From assembly GCF_023078275.1 (NCBI RefSeq), contig NC_062975.1, positions 6,733,141 to 6,797,140 of the forward strand: a DNA stretch of 64,000 bases, given 5' to 3'. Each line of letters opens with the position of its first letter. Within the stretch, counting starts at the first letter, position 1. Below, piece by piece: positions 23,499 through 34,230 of the stretch. Below the pieces are notes generated by a model, which had not been told where the DNA came from, did no database searches, and was given only the letters and a program-made list of their open reading frames with translations. A program made the position numbers and the translations under genes. Origin of the DNA: Leguminivora glycinivorella. Taxonomy: Eukaryota > Arthropoda > Insecta > Lepidoptera > Tortricidae.

Positions 23499-23592
23499 AA
23501 GATAAGACAAGGCTTTTATACTTACTCAAAAACTTATTCTTATTCCTTTAGAATAAGTTTTTGGGTAGGTATTAAAAGCTTTTGTCTTATTT
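23499..23592. repeat. Hairpin of about 40-bp arms
   Basis: AAGATAAGACAAGGCTTTTA...CAAAAACTTATTCT pairs with AGAATAAGTTTTTGGGTAGG...AAAAGCTTTTGTCTTAT around a 9-base loop. It looks like a short MITE or a recent palindrome. Confidence 0.7.
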
Positions 23593-25751
23593 TTATCCGT
23601 CGATTAAATGTATTTACTTCGCCTAACCATATACATATATGTATCTTTATTTTCAATACAGACTTATTTCCCGCCAAATATTATGAACCGTCAAAAATAT
23701 AAATCAGTGATTATAGCGTACAATTGACCCCACACCGTAGGTCAGCTGAGTCATATCGGTTTAACTGATGAGTTTGCACTGCGAATCGTGACTTTTGCAG
23801 GAAGCTAATAGCGACGGGGCAGCGATAATTATAGGGGTAATTTTGTGCCTTAGGTCAATAGATTAAGTACAGTCCAATACTATATAATAGAATATAGAAG
23901 AGCGACTAGCTGAGTACAAAATATTTTGAGTAGGTACCTAATGTAAAAAAAATGTAATAGTGCCCTCCCTTGAAAATACTTTTTTTTAACATATGCATAA
24001 CATATTTTGTGATAACATATACATAGGCACAAGGTGGGCGTGGGACCTTCGATTCTATTAGCAATCTTTACCTTCTTATTTTAATTGTGTCTGGGAGAGA
24101 TCACAACACCTGATGATATACTGTATTTTTTATTGTCGTCGCTTACATTATTTAAGTTTTAGTAGTTTTCTATAGCCCTTTAATACATACATTCACCTAC
24201 TATTACTTAATCACAAATCTTATGAAGGCCGCTAATCAAGTAATTATCTAACGACCCATAAAAATGGTAGTAATAAAAAAATCCACTTCATCCATAGTAA
24301 AAAAGTACCAAAAAAATTATAAACCCATTAAATTATTTTTCCTGGAAGCAGTGATAGGCGCATTTTTTGCGCTGTAGTTTCCTCGCTATAGTGAGGGGAA
24401 AAGTTTTGTGTTACACTCGGGTACAAATGTATTTTACTTCTCGTGTGCTAAAAAACTCGCAAGTTCAGGATTCTATTCTCGAACCACTCGCTTCGCTCGT
24501 GGTTCAACTATAGAATCCTTTCACTTGCTCGTTTTTCAATTCCACACTCGGCGTTAAAATACAACTTTGCCCCCTTGTATAACAAATAACTATAGCTAGT
24601 AGTTACCTAACGGTTAAATAAATGCCTCTACTATTAAGACATTGCAATCGGAAATGAAATGGCCAAACAAAGGATTAGGTAGGACCACTGATAAAAGCAG
24701 TTAAAAATAAGCTATGGAATAAAGAGATAAAAATTATGAGAATTTTTATTGTTCTGAGATTTATGTCATACCGAAGTCATACCTTTTGAGCCACTAAGTA
24801 CTATTCGTATTTACTCCAATGAGAACTACATATCTACATTATACTGAAATTATTTACTTAATTATTAGAATTTTAAACTTATAAGTTTTTGTTTTGTGGT
24901 CATTAGCCTGATATATTAGCCAATTTCTTTTCGCATCGTATCTGGATATCTGTTATATTAGATCCATCCAATTTCTTTTCGTCGTATCTGGATCTCGTAG
25001 CTTTAAAACTTTCTTTTCGCATCGTATCTGGATCTCGTAGAGTGCTTTAAAAGTTAAATTGTTTCAGATACTCATGACTCTCATGAGTTTTGACTACAAG
25101 TTCATTAACCTCTCCAGCGAATTGCTGAAATTGCAGAAAATACGATGATTGTCAAAACTAAGACAATACGTGTTAACGAACTCCTTGAGGATGTGAGTCA
25201 GAGCTTCGAGAGCCAAGTCAGTGGAGCGAAATAAAATTCTGCCATGTAAGCACGTAGTTTACTCGCAAAGTACCTAAAAGCACGGCTACATATTACCTAC
25301 GCTTGTGTAAAACGCCCATTTCATATTCAGAGATCACATTCCAATTTTAAGTGTACCTATTAAAATTCATCAGATTATGTATAAGGTATGGTTATGATTG
25401 GATTGATTGATATGCAGCAAACCCCACATTTCGATCCCATATTGGTGGGTTGAGTGTTCAACGAATACTTAGCTATTGTAAGACATTTCTGTAAAATAAC
25501 GTATAAGTATTTGAATTTCTTGCATGCAAATGATCTATTGAGGTTCTTTCATTAAGTGATTAAACTGTTCCTCGTGTAAGCGGGAACTTCGGTCTTTTGA
25601 CCTTATCAAACAGTGTGAAACCAGTGAACCATGCCATGACTTGACTCATTGCTGAAGCGTATTCTAATTGACTTTATTTTGTCGTGTCGTTAGCAAATGA
25701 TAGTTGACAATCAATACATTTGTAACAATCAGTAACTTACTAACTTAGAAC

Positions 25752-26262
25752 CCCTTTTTTTTTATTAGCCTATTTGAGTGTCCCACTGCTGGGCAAAGGC
25801 CTCTCCCCTGGCTCTACATGACTCCCTGTTCTCTGTTTCCTCCGGCCAGTTCTTCAGAAAGGCGTCAAGATCGTTTCGCCATCTTTGCCTGGGCCTGCCC
25901 GGCTCTCGCTTCGTCGGCATCCACTTGGTGGCTATGTTAGCCCACCTATCCGGATGCATGCGATAGACGTGGCCGGCCCAGTCCCATTTAAGCCTGGCGG
26001 TTTTTTTGCCAACATCAGCAATGCGAGTTTTGGAGCGCAGCGTAGTGTTTCGGACTCGATCGATCCTTTTGACACCTAGAATGCTGCGCTCCATAGCGCG
26101 TTGGCAAACCTTCAGTTGGGACTTCTGAATCTCTGTGAGTGACCATGTTTGGGCGCCGTAGGTTAGGACAGGCAGAATACACATGTCGACGAGTTTTCGC
26201 TTGAGTGACAGTGGATGGTTTCCCTTCATAAGCTCCTTCATGGACCAGTAGCTCTTCCCCTA
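25752..26262 (-). mobile_element. RTE-type LINE fragment: C-terminal end of reverse transcriptase ORF
   Basis: A 158-codon open stretch (26241-25765) encodes the tail following the RT domain of moth RTE-like elements: ILPVLTYGAQTWSLT, QRAMERSILGVKRIDRVRN, ARLKWDWAGHVYRM, GRPRQRWRNDLDAF and the terminal GEAFAQQWDTQIG. In-frame homology continues to about 26259 (SYW before SMKEL), where the copy is 5' truncated as is typical of LINEs. A T-run marks the 3' tail. The same C-terminus recurs at 40598-40905 and 60199-60525. Catalytic RT motifs are absent, so this is a dead fragment. Confidence 0.88.
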
Positions 26263-28690
26263 CCACCCCTACCACGAACCCCTACCACGCGGAATTAGGG
26301 TTTGCAAGATACGCCGAATTTTCGGATCTTAAAATCTGACAGACGTAACGTATCGGATAAAATGGATAGCTGTGATCTGTGTTAAAAAGGTTCCATTGTA
26401 AATATAGATATTTGGTCAAATCAGATAATTACATTATTCAGCAATTTATACTGATAAATGCCCGTATGGTGACAGTTTATATCAGGATATTCAGGATATC
26501 CTGGTATCTGGAAAGTGGAATTCAAACTCTAGGCGGAATGAAATGTCTATGGTGAAACATTCCGCCATATGTTCCGGGCTTCCGGCGTTTATTTCTATGA
26601 CGCGCCAGGACCTACCCTATAATACTACAAGTTCATTGCATCATGATGGTTTGGTGGCTTTGTCAAATAATGAATAATGAAAGCACCAAAATTGCTTTTT
26701 TTTTTGTTAGTTGCTTACTGTAATTACTGTGCTGCCATTTTGTGTTGTGTGTATATGTTCGGTTGTCAACTTGTCATTGTCACAACAAGGAAGGATCAAG
26801 CTTAAAATCAGCGCTGCAGACCCTGAAGCACAATGCTGAACTTGAGCCTTTTTGCTGATACACATGATCTGTTCATTATTTTGTTGTTTGTTTATGTTTT
26901 TTTTTTTATACTACGTCGGTGGCAAACAAAATATACGGGCCGCCTGATGTAAAGCTTGACCGAACTGTTAACTCAAAGCAGTGTACATGCGCGTTACCCC
27001 ATTAGTTCATGAACTTTTTGCTATTAGCCAGCAAAAAGGAGTGTCTAATTGGCCTGACGACTCAAAGACAATAGACGGCAAGTTACTTCCGAAGACCTCC
27101 CGTCATCAGCACAATCGTTGAACTTGAGCCTTTTCACCGGCAGGAACACAACACTATGGTCTGGTCTATGCTATTTGGTTGTTTGTTGGTATTGTTTATG
27201 TTGATGTGTGTTTGCAAATAAAATATTTTTTTTTCTTTCTTGACCGACTGTTAACAAGCAGCAAGCTGTACAGTATAGCTCATGAACTTTTCTCATTAGC
27301 CTGTCTAATTGGCCTGACGCCATTAAGACACCTGACCCCGAAGAGACCATGGTTCCGATGAGCCGTGACGGTTGAAGTAAGGCTGTAGAAACGTGGCTCA
27401 ATACTGTACTCGATAATGGGAAACTTAAACAAAAACTTAAAAAAAAACGTTAATTATTTAAAACTGGTGGAAACCCTGATTAGATAAATAGAATACCTAG
27501 TAGGTGGACTCTGTTTAAGAAGCTAATACTAACTATTTTTTTTTGATAATTTAACGCATTTGTGAAGATGTGACCTTAATTTTTTATGTAAATACCTACC
27601 TACCTAATTATCTATTTGACAAAAAATTGTTATGAAGATAAATTCCGGTCGATTGCCTAATAGGTACGTCTGGGATACATTAAAAAAAATATGGAAATAA
27701 GTATTGTGTTTCCGATTATTGACGACATAGCAATCGATTAAAAAAAACTCAGGATATTTATATTTTCACTTCAGCGGTTTCATGATGTGCCCTACTACTA
27801 CTTCTCATGTGAATACAGACGTGAGTATTTAGAGTGTATGTTTTTTTGTGCGTGCAGCTCTTTAGATTTTTTTTCAAAGATAACTTTATGAAAACTTATG
27901 TTTTCTGACTGAGAATAGTCTAATTAAACCTTCTTAGTGCTCACGCGCATGTTCTCGGTCTGGTTGCGACTGTGGCGCCCAATTAAATATGTTTGACCCG
28001 CCCGCAGACCGTGAATTTGTAGAAAATCATACGGCTATAATTTTTTGCTATATTTTTTAAGATCGTTTTGTTTACGTCAAACAGAACAGATATAGAGGAT
28101 TATTAAATTATTAGTCAGTCTAAAGTTTCTAGTCGCAGTGCGTTTACTGCCGTCTCTCGATACAGGCACACATATTCTCGGATATTTGGCGGGCATGCGT
28201 GGGGTCGAAGCCTACCTACACGTGGCAGCCACATGTAAATAGACAATTTACTTTACATGTGACAAGACACCAAACCGCCATTGTCCCTGTGATTAGATTA
28301 ATGTAATGCGAGAAGGGTTTCCTTCGTAATTTTCCGGAAACATTCGTATTTGTGCATGCCATGCTAGTTCAGTCAAATTCAGTAAGTACATCAAATCTTT
28401 TCGTACTACATAGTACATAGATGCATAGTTCGAATGCGTTAAAGTTTTTTTTTACCGGTAGCGTGGATATCTACGAGCGAGCCTTGCTCATGTGCTCTGC
28501 ATCATTTTCCCTGCCTTATATGACAGTAACAGGATGAGATGGGGTGCACGGGTGGTGCTATTCTGTTCTGATGCCGGCACCACACGGCAACGATTTATAT
28601 TGGGATCCTTGAGTTATATAATGACCGATGTAGATTATTAAACCTAAACACAAACATACATTTGGGCAAACTTTATCTTATCTTAATCAA
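26260..28690. other. Gene-free stretch with duplicated SINE/LINE-like debris
   Basis: A roughly 300-base unit is duplicated: TGAACTTGAGCCTTTTTGCT (about 26836) recurs as TTGAACTTGAGCCTTTTCAC (about 27118). Likewise CTTGACCGAACTGTTAAC (26957) recurs as CTTGACCGACTGTTAAC (27240), each followed by TCTAATTGGCCTGACG. Part of it is the GTCGGTGGCAAAC family also seen at 7130 and 62265. No conserved coding exon was recognised. Confidence 0.5.
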
Positions 28691-28724
28691 GACACTGATA
28701 CAACGCCGAAGACTACCCGCGAGA

Positions 28725-29276
28725 CTACAATTCCTGACCCGATACATCACGATCTCTGACGAATACGCCATCAAGCGTTGGGGCCACTAAACCAGAGGAA
28801 AAAACCCCACTGATTAGCACCGAGGCACCGCACAATGACGAGCTATGCTCACAAGTAGAAAATGATTGGACGGAGGTAAGCGGAAGAAAAAAACGCAGAC
28901 AGAAGCGCAAAATAATGGTCGGTGTTGGAAATGAGGATGATGAGTTGAAGTCTGTCGAGCGGATGAAATACCTCCAGGCTTGGTCATTTCAACCCAACAC
29001 TACTGTTGACAATGTTAGAAAATTTTTGAACAAAACTGCCCAGATTTTTATGTCGAGAAACGGACTATAAATTCAACTAGACATGCATCATTTATTATCG
29101 GAATTCCCGAACAACTGTTCGACCGCTTCAACTCGCCAACGGTATGGCCGCCGCGCGTTCGCATATCGGGTTGGTTTCTCGTGCGTCCCCGCAACGGGCG
29201 GGGCGAGCACAACGATGGACTGTCGCACTCATCGCCTCCCGCTTCCGCCTCCGCGCTCATCACCGGTGCGCGCTAA
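28725..29276 (+). pseudogene. LINE ORF1 C-terminal remnant with a frameshift
   Basis: One frame reads NDELCSQVENDWTEVSGRKK, then MKYLQAWSFQPNTTVDNVRK to about 29035. After a frameshift another frame continues DFYVEKRTINSTRHASFIIG, IPEQLFDRFNSPTVWPPRV and RISGWFLVRP, stopping at 29276. The HASFIIGIP...VWPPRV layout resembles the C-terminal domain of insect LINE ORF1 proteins. Its end overlaps the start of the ORF2 frame. The upstream half was not found. Confidence 0.6.
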
Positions 29277-32200
29277 GGAGAAAAGGGACGAAACTACTAC
29301 GACGTCAGCGTGCACGGCGATAGCAACAACCGGCCCGCTACCCGACGGGGCAGATAGGCAAAATGCTGACCAGACCGTTGCGAAGCGGAACGCGTATAAT
29401 GTACTAAACACTTACAACTGTAATCGTAAGCATAGTAAGCAACTAGTTATATGTCACCAAAATATAAGGAGTCTCACAAATAAAACTAGACAAATCGATA
29501 TATTACTTTGTAACGAACTTTTGTGTGATATTTTATGTTTAACCGAACATTGGTTAAAATCTACTGAAATCAAACATATAGCTTTTAATACCTTTCAACT
29601 TGCTAGTAGCTACTGTAGACAAACCATGGAGCACGGTGGCTCGGCAATATATGTAAAGGATAATGTTAAGTTTCTTGAAAGAACTGATTTATGCAATATC
29701 TCGGAAGAGCATGTACTAGAAATATCTGCAATTGAGGTCCCGCATTACAACCTTATTGTTGTGTGTATTTACCGATCTAATTTAACTACATTTGAACGAT
29801 TTATTCTATTATTCGAGAAACTTTTTGATAAATTAGAATCGGAAAGCAAGCAGGTGGTTGTGATGGGCGACTTCAATGTAGATTACATGACGGATACGCC
29901 ACAAAAACGCGTTCTGGTAGATTTGATCACGTCCTTTGATTTCACACAAATAGTAACGTATCCCACTCGTATAGCTGGCTCATCGAGTACATGTCTAGAC
30001 CACATCTATATAAATAACCTAACAAAGTTGCAGTACATAACACAATCAGTAGACACTCACCTTTCCGATCACGGGGCACAAAAACTAACCATCACTCACG
30101 AACACACAAACACTTTCACTACCTATAAACGCCAGTTTTCAAAACATAGACTTGAGTCATATAAAAACTATCTTTATTCGGTTGATTGGCAAAAAATAGA
30201 ACATAATGCTCAAAACAACCCAATCAAGCTTCTAACATCTATTATAAATATTTTAAACAATGCTGCCAGTATCTGCTTTCCATACAGTCTTGTACAAACA
30301 CATAAGAAATATAACTGTCCTTGGGTCACAAACGACTTAATAATGAAAAAACAACTTCTCGTTCAGCTAATCGAAATCACTCAAAAACACCCCCATAGTA
30401 ATGAGACATTGAAACTAATAATATCACAATCAATAAAATTTGAACAATCTCTGTCACACGCACAACGCGAATACTACACTAAAACGTTACAAAGTAGCGG
30501 TAATCAACAAAAAACTCTCTGGCAAATCGTAAACACCTTCACAGGACGCGCCCCCAGCAAGCGGCAATGCAATCTGGACTTATTAAGAGATAGCCGCGGC
30601 GAACAATACACATCGCAGAACCGGTTAGCTAACGATATTAATATATTTTTCTTATCCGCCGCAAGTACTGCAAACGCACCCATCGCTCGCCCGGAACTGG
30701 CTAATGAATTATTACATAATTCGTGCACCTCTAGCCCCGTTTCCATTAGGTTATCAACGTTTACCTGTGATGAGTTGTATAAAATCATAACGCAGCAAAT
30801 AGCTACAAAAAACACCTGTGATATATATGACACCTCAACTATGTTACTCAAAGTTGGACTACCATTAATCATAGTTCAATTAACAAACATTTTTAACCAA
30901 TTATTAAAAGTAGGCATTTACCCACCCATACTTAAAAATGTAAAAGTCGTTCCCGTTTATAAGGGCAAAGGACAGAAAGATGAGTTGAAAAACTATAGGC
31001 CAATAAGTATAATTCCCACTATGGCCAAAGTGTTCGAAGCGGGCGTGAGTAATCGGCTGTATAACTTTTTGGAAAAGTTTCAGTTAATACACGCAAAACA
31101 ATTTGCCTACCGACGAAATCGCTCATGTGGCTCAATAATCCGCGAAACATTGCATAATATAATGCAGGCTAAAGAAAACCATTTACATGTAGCTATTAAG
31201 AGTTTTGAATGATTCACGGTTATTTTCATTAGACTTATATTGACCGGGATATAGACCGTGATTACCTTTTTGATTTTTGTCGAGCTCCCGATATTTCGAC
31301 GCAGTTGCATGCATCATGATCACGGAAAACTGACGAAGGCGGGTGGATGTTAAAGTTGTATAGACAGCGCGCGATCTACCCTCCTTCGCGCGCGTCGGCT
31401 GCGTTCACTTTCAGCGTTACCACTGGTCGCGTTCACACTCGATGGTCTGTCCAAACACACTACACTCACAGTGTCACTACGTTTGTTCAATTCTGACTTC
31501 ACCGGTTTTTTACACAAACAAATCACTGGATTCCATACATTAGATAGTTTGAAGCCATCCTCACGATTGAAATTTTTATTATTTTTAAGGTAATCACGGT
31601 CTATATCCCGGTCAATATAAGTCATGTAGCTATTGTTCTCTGCGACATGACGCGTGCTTTTGACCTTTGCGATCACAACGTCCTTATCAAAAAGTTTGAG
31701 CACCACGGTCTACGTGGCCCAGTTTTAAAGTTGATGACCGATTTTTTACAGGGAAGACAGCAATCCGTAGTAATAAATAGTGGATCGGTAAAATCTGACT
31801 GTGGGTCTGTGGACATTGTCGCTGTGGCGATTGTTGTTGTGGCTGTTGTCGTTGTAGTAGTGCAATAAAGTATTTTATTATTATTATTATTATTATTGGG
31901 GTCCCCCAGGGTTCGTCCTTGGCTAATCTATGTTTTTTATTACAAGTAAATGACTTACCGGACGCCGTAGACGGCAATATGTACGTTTTTGCTGACGACG
32001 CTTGCGACATAATAACCGCTCCTAACATAGACAGCTTAGAGACGTCAATCACCCGTGACGTACATAAACTCCTACATTGGTTTTCTGTTAATGGGCTCGT
32101 CCTCAATGTGTCAAAAACTCAGGTTCTCCACTTTAACCTAGGAGGGAGACCGCCAAGACCGCTAGTGGTTACCATTAACAACACAATCCTCCCGCAAGTC

Positions 32201-32812
32201 AACTCTGCCAAATTTTTGGGTGTTACACTCGATCAATCGCTAAAATGGGACACCCAAATTCAATTAGTATGCACTAAGTTGGCAGGCATCTGTTTTGCAC
32301 TTAAAAGATTGTCTTTTGTTCTTCCTCAAGCACAAGTGCGGAATAGTTATTTTGCCCTTTTTCATTCTGTGCTAAACTACAGTCTAGAATTTTGGGGGGT
32401 CGCCGCTGACTGGCGTCGTGTCTTCGTGTTGCAGAAGCGAGTGGTAAGAATAATAGCCAACGTGCCTTCTGGATCGCCAGCTCGACAACTATTTATATCA
32501 TTACGTATTATGACATTACCATCGCAATATATTTTTAACATTGTAAAGTTCGTAAGAACCCACATTGACACATTCCCACACAGAGCTGGTAACTTGAGAT
32601 GCTTAAGGAACAGAAACAGGGGTTTACTCGAAACATCTAACTTCAGACTGACCAAATCTACCAAAACGACCTATGCTATTGGCCCTAAAATCTATAATTG
32701 TATCCCCGAACAAATAACCGCTATATCCAATGATAATGTATTTTACAATAAATTAAAAAAATGGCTTATTGATAATGCCTTCTATGACATCAATGAATTC
32801 CTTGAAATGTAA
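29083..32812 (+). pseudogene. LINE ORF2: endonuclease and reverse transcriptase, broken
   Basis: The endonuclease begins near 29441 (LVICHQNIRSLTNK). It contains LCLTEHWL, HGGSAIYVKDNV, VVMGDFNVDYM, SSTCLDHIYIN and HLSDHGAQ, matching the apurinic-type fold with catalytic D and H residues. The RT follows with VVPVYKGKGQKDELKNYRPI, SIIPTMAKVFE and KQFAYRRNRSC, then the 425-bp insertion after HVAI. It resumes at 31623 in another frame (VLCDMTRAFDLCDHNVLI), breaks again at about 31808, and resumes at 31898 with GVPQGSSLANL and the YVFADDA catalytic box. It ends NEFLEM at 32812. The two insertions and frame changes inactivate it; few other lesions were seen, so the host LINE was fairly young when hit. 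Confidence 0.88.
31198..31622 (-). mobile_element. Penelope-like (PLE-type) non-autonomous insertion inside LINE ORF2
   Basis: It is flanked by the 12-base duplication CATGTAGCTATT at 31186-31197 and 31623-31634. It begins AAGAGTTTTGAATGATTCAC, then has GACTTATATTGACCGGGATA, whose reverse complement closes the element, giving inverted repeats of about 37 bases inside an asymmetric left end of about 30 bases. On the minus strand ATGATGCATGCAACTGCGTC followed by GAAATATCGGGAGCTCG resembles the hammerhead-like motif of Penelope-like elements. No ORF of the RT/GIY-YIG type is present. The PLE call is inference from this motif and the variable-length duplication. Confidence 0.65.
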
Positions 32813-33109
32813 TATTTAGCGCGATAATGTATTTAAATTATTTAAATTATATAGAACACATTTATAAATTTTATAATTTAATTCTTAGAGTAATAAGAAT
32901 TACTTAGTAATAATGAATGTTTATGTTTCTGACGTGTAATGTATAAATATGCAATATCAATAAATATGAATATGAATATGAATATGAATATCATATCGCT
33001 CACACGTCTATGGACACATTCGTGTTACGGTACCCGCGTTCTCTGGAGCATTGAACTTGCTCACGCTCTGGTCACTCGCGTCTTTCGGTTATGAATTCTG
33101 ACGCCATAA

Positions 33110-33595
33110 AAACGATCTTGTTTCGATAACTGTAGATTGTACACGTACAGTCGCCAACATATATATCGAAGCGGTCGAGGTGCTCACAAATATCTGAACA
33201 CGCCTCTATTGTCAATGTCAAGACGAGACGCGCTCGGCCGCTCAGGCCCGTAGCCGAATGGCATTTCTGCGACGCGAAACGAAAACGAAACGCCGCGAAA
33301 CGTAGTCTTGCTCTGTCGTGCCAATACGCAAGGGCGATAGAGATAGATAGCTACGAAAAGATATTATCGTGAGCGTTTCGTGAGCGTTTGTGCATTCGGC
33401 TACGCACACAGGCCCCGTAGCCGAATGGCATTTCTGCGACGCGAAACGCCACCGAAACGCCACAGAAATGTAGTCTGGCTCTGTCGCGCCATTACGCAAG
33501 AGCGTTAGAGATAGATAGCTATCGTGAGTGAGTGTTTCGTGAGCGTTTGTGCATTCGGTTACGCACATAAGGTACATATATCTGATGGCGACTGT
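33110..33595. repeat. Nested MITEs: outer 'TACAGTCGCCA' element holding two 'CCCGTAGCCGAATGGC' copies
   Basis: The outer ends read TACAGTCGCCAACATATATA (33147) and ATATCTGATGGCGACTGTA (33577-33595). Inside lie two direct copies (33247-33410 and about 33414-33567) that each start CCCGTAGCCGAATGGCATTT and end TTTGTGCATTCGGCTACGCA or a close variant. Further copies are at 38133-38217 and 42447-42600. An antisense ORF over this region is a by-product. Confidence 0.75.
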
Positions 33596-33742
33596 ACTTA
33601 GAAGGGCTTGTCTTGTACTCTTGATGTAGGTAATAGTGCGCGTGATAGCTTGACTTTTTTATTGGAATGAATTGGCTTTAATCATTTTAATTTCATTTAA
33701 CGCAACGCTTTGTGTTGTACGCATCCTTTTCGTTGTACCTAA

Positions 33743-33887
33743 GGGCCCATTTAGACGGTACGAGAACTCGCATACGAGTTTTATTACATTGCGGTATTTG
33801 ATGGCTGTACAAAATTGTATGTAACCTTAACAGCCCGCAATGTAACTAAAATCGCATGCGAGTTCGCACGCCGTCTAAATCAGGCCC
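33743..33887. mobile_element. MITE with GGGCC...TTTAGACGG inverted ends
   Basis: The left end GGGCCCATTTAGACGGTACG (continuing AGAACTCGCAT) is mirrored by the right end ATGCGAGTTCGCACGCCGTC (continuing TAAATCAGGCCC). The element is about 145 bases and non-coding. A half copy with GCATGCGAGTTCTCGCATCG lies at 38399-38440. Confidence 0.75.
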
Positions 33888-34039
33888 AAATTTTGACATC
33901 ATAAAAACGATCGAATTTTGGTAACTGTAGATTTTATTAGGGCCTCCTGTAAACTCTTGATGGGGTTCGCGTGAAAGTTGGACTTTTTTATTGACATGAA
34001 TTGGCGTTTAGTACTTTAATTTCATTTTACCGTAAACGC

Positions 34040-34230
34040 TTTCGTAGAATATTTTACAGAATTGATAAAATAAAACCGTGAGACATATTCAAATTTTAAT
34101 GAATCTACGGTTGTACTCACGTTATTATATCGCTACTGCTGCGACATGTTTCAGGCCAATTTTGGAGGCCCCTCTTCAGGCATATAGGAGTTCACGCGAC
34201 GGCTAAACTCCGAGCACTCACTTAAAATAA
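34040..34230 (-). mobile_element. Candidate Penelope-type hammerhead-like remnant
   Basis: The minus strand reads GCCTGAAGAGGGGCCTCCAA then GGCCTGAAACATGTCGC. The order CTGAAGAG, stem, GAAAC and TGTCG is the layout of hammerhead-like motifs found in Penelope-like element termini. The surrounding sequence has no ORF. Recognised from motif order only. Confidence 0.45.

Larger units (their letters stand above)
22833..25750. other. Gene-free, repeat-bearing stretch
   Basis: Apart from the hairpin at 23499-23592 and the possible exon near 23040-23300, it contains a palindromic block at about 24355-24590 (CTCGAACCACTCGCTTCGCTCG with flanking inverted GGATTCTAT/ATAGAATCC). At 24920-25050 lies a short direct repeat of TTTCTTTTCGCATCGTATCT in about three copies. 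Nothing coding was recognised. Confidence 0.5.
28700..32993 (+). mobile_element. Non-LTR retrotransposon (Jockey/CR1-like LINE), two ORFs, interrupted by two insertions
   Basis: A nearly full-length but dead LINE. The ORF1 end lies at about 28725-29276 and ORF2 at about 29083-32812, followed by a 3' UTR ending in (GAATAT)n at 32965-32992. ORF2 is split by a 425-bp Penelope-like insertion at 31198-31622 and by a small (ATT)n-tailed insertion at about 31808-31897. Assignment to the Jockey/CR1 group rests on the EN-RT layout without RNase H and on sequence feel, not on a search. Confidence 0.88.
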
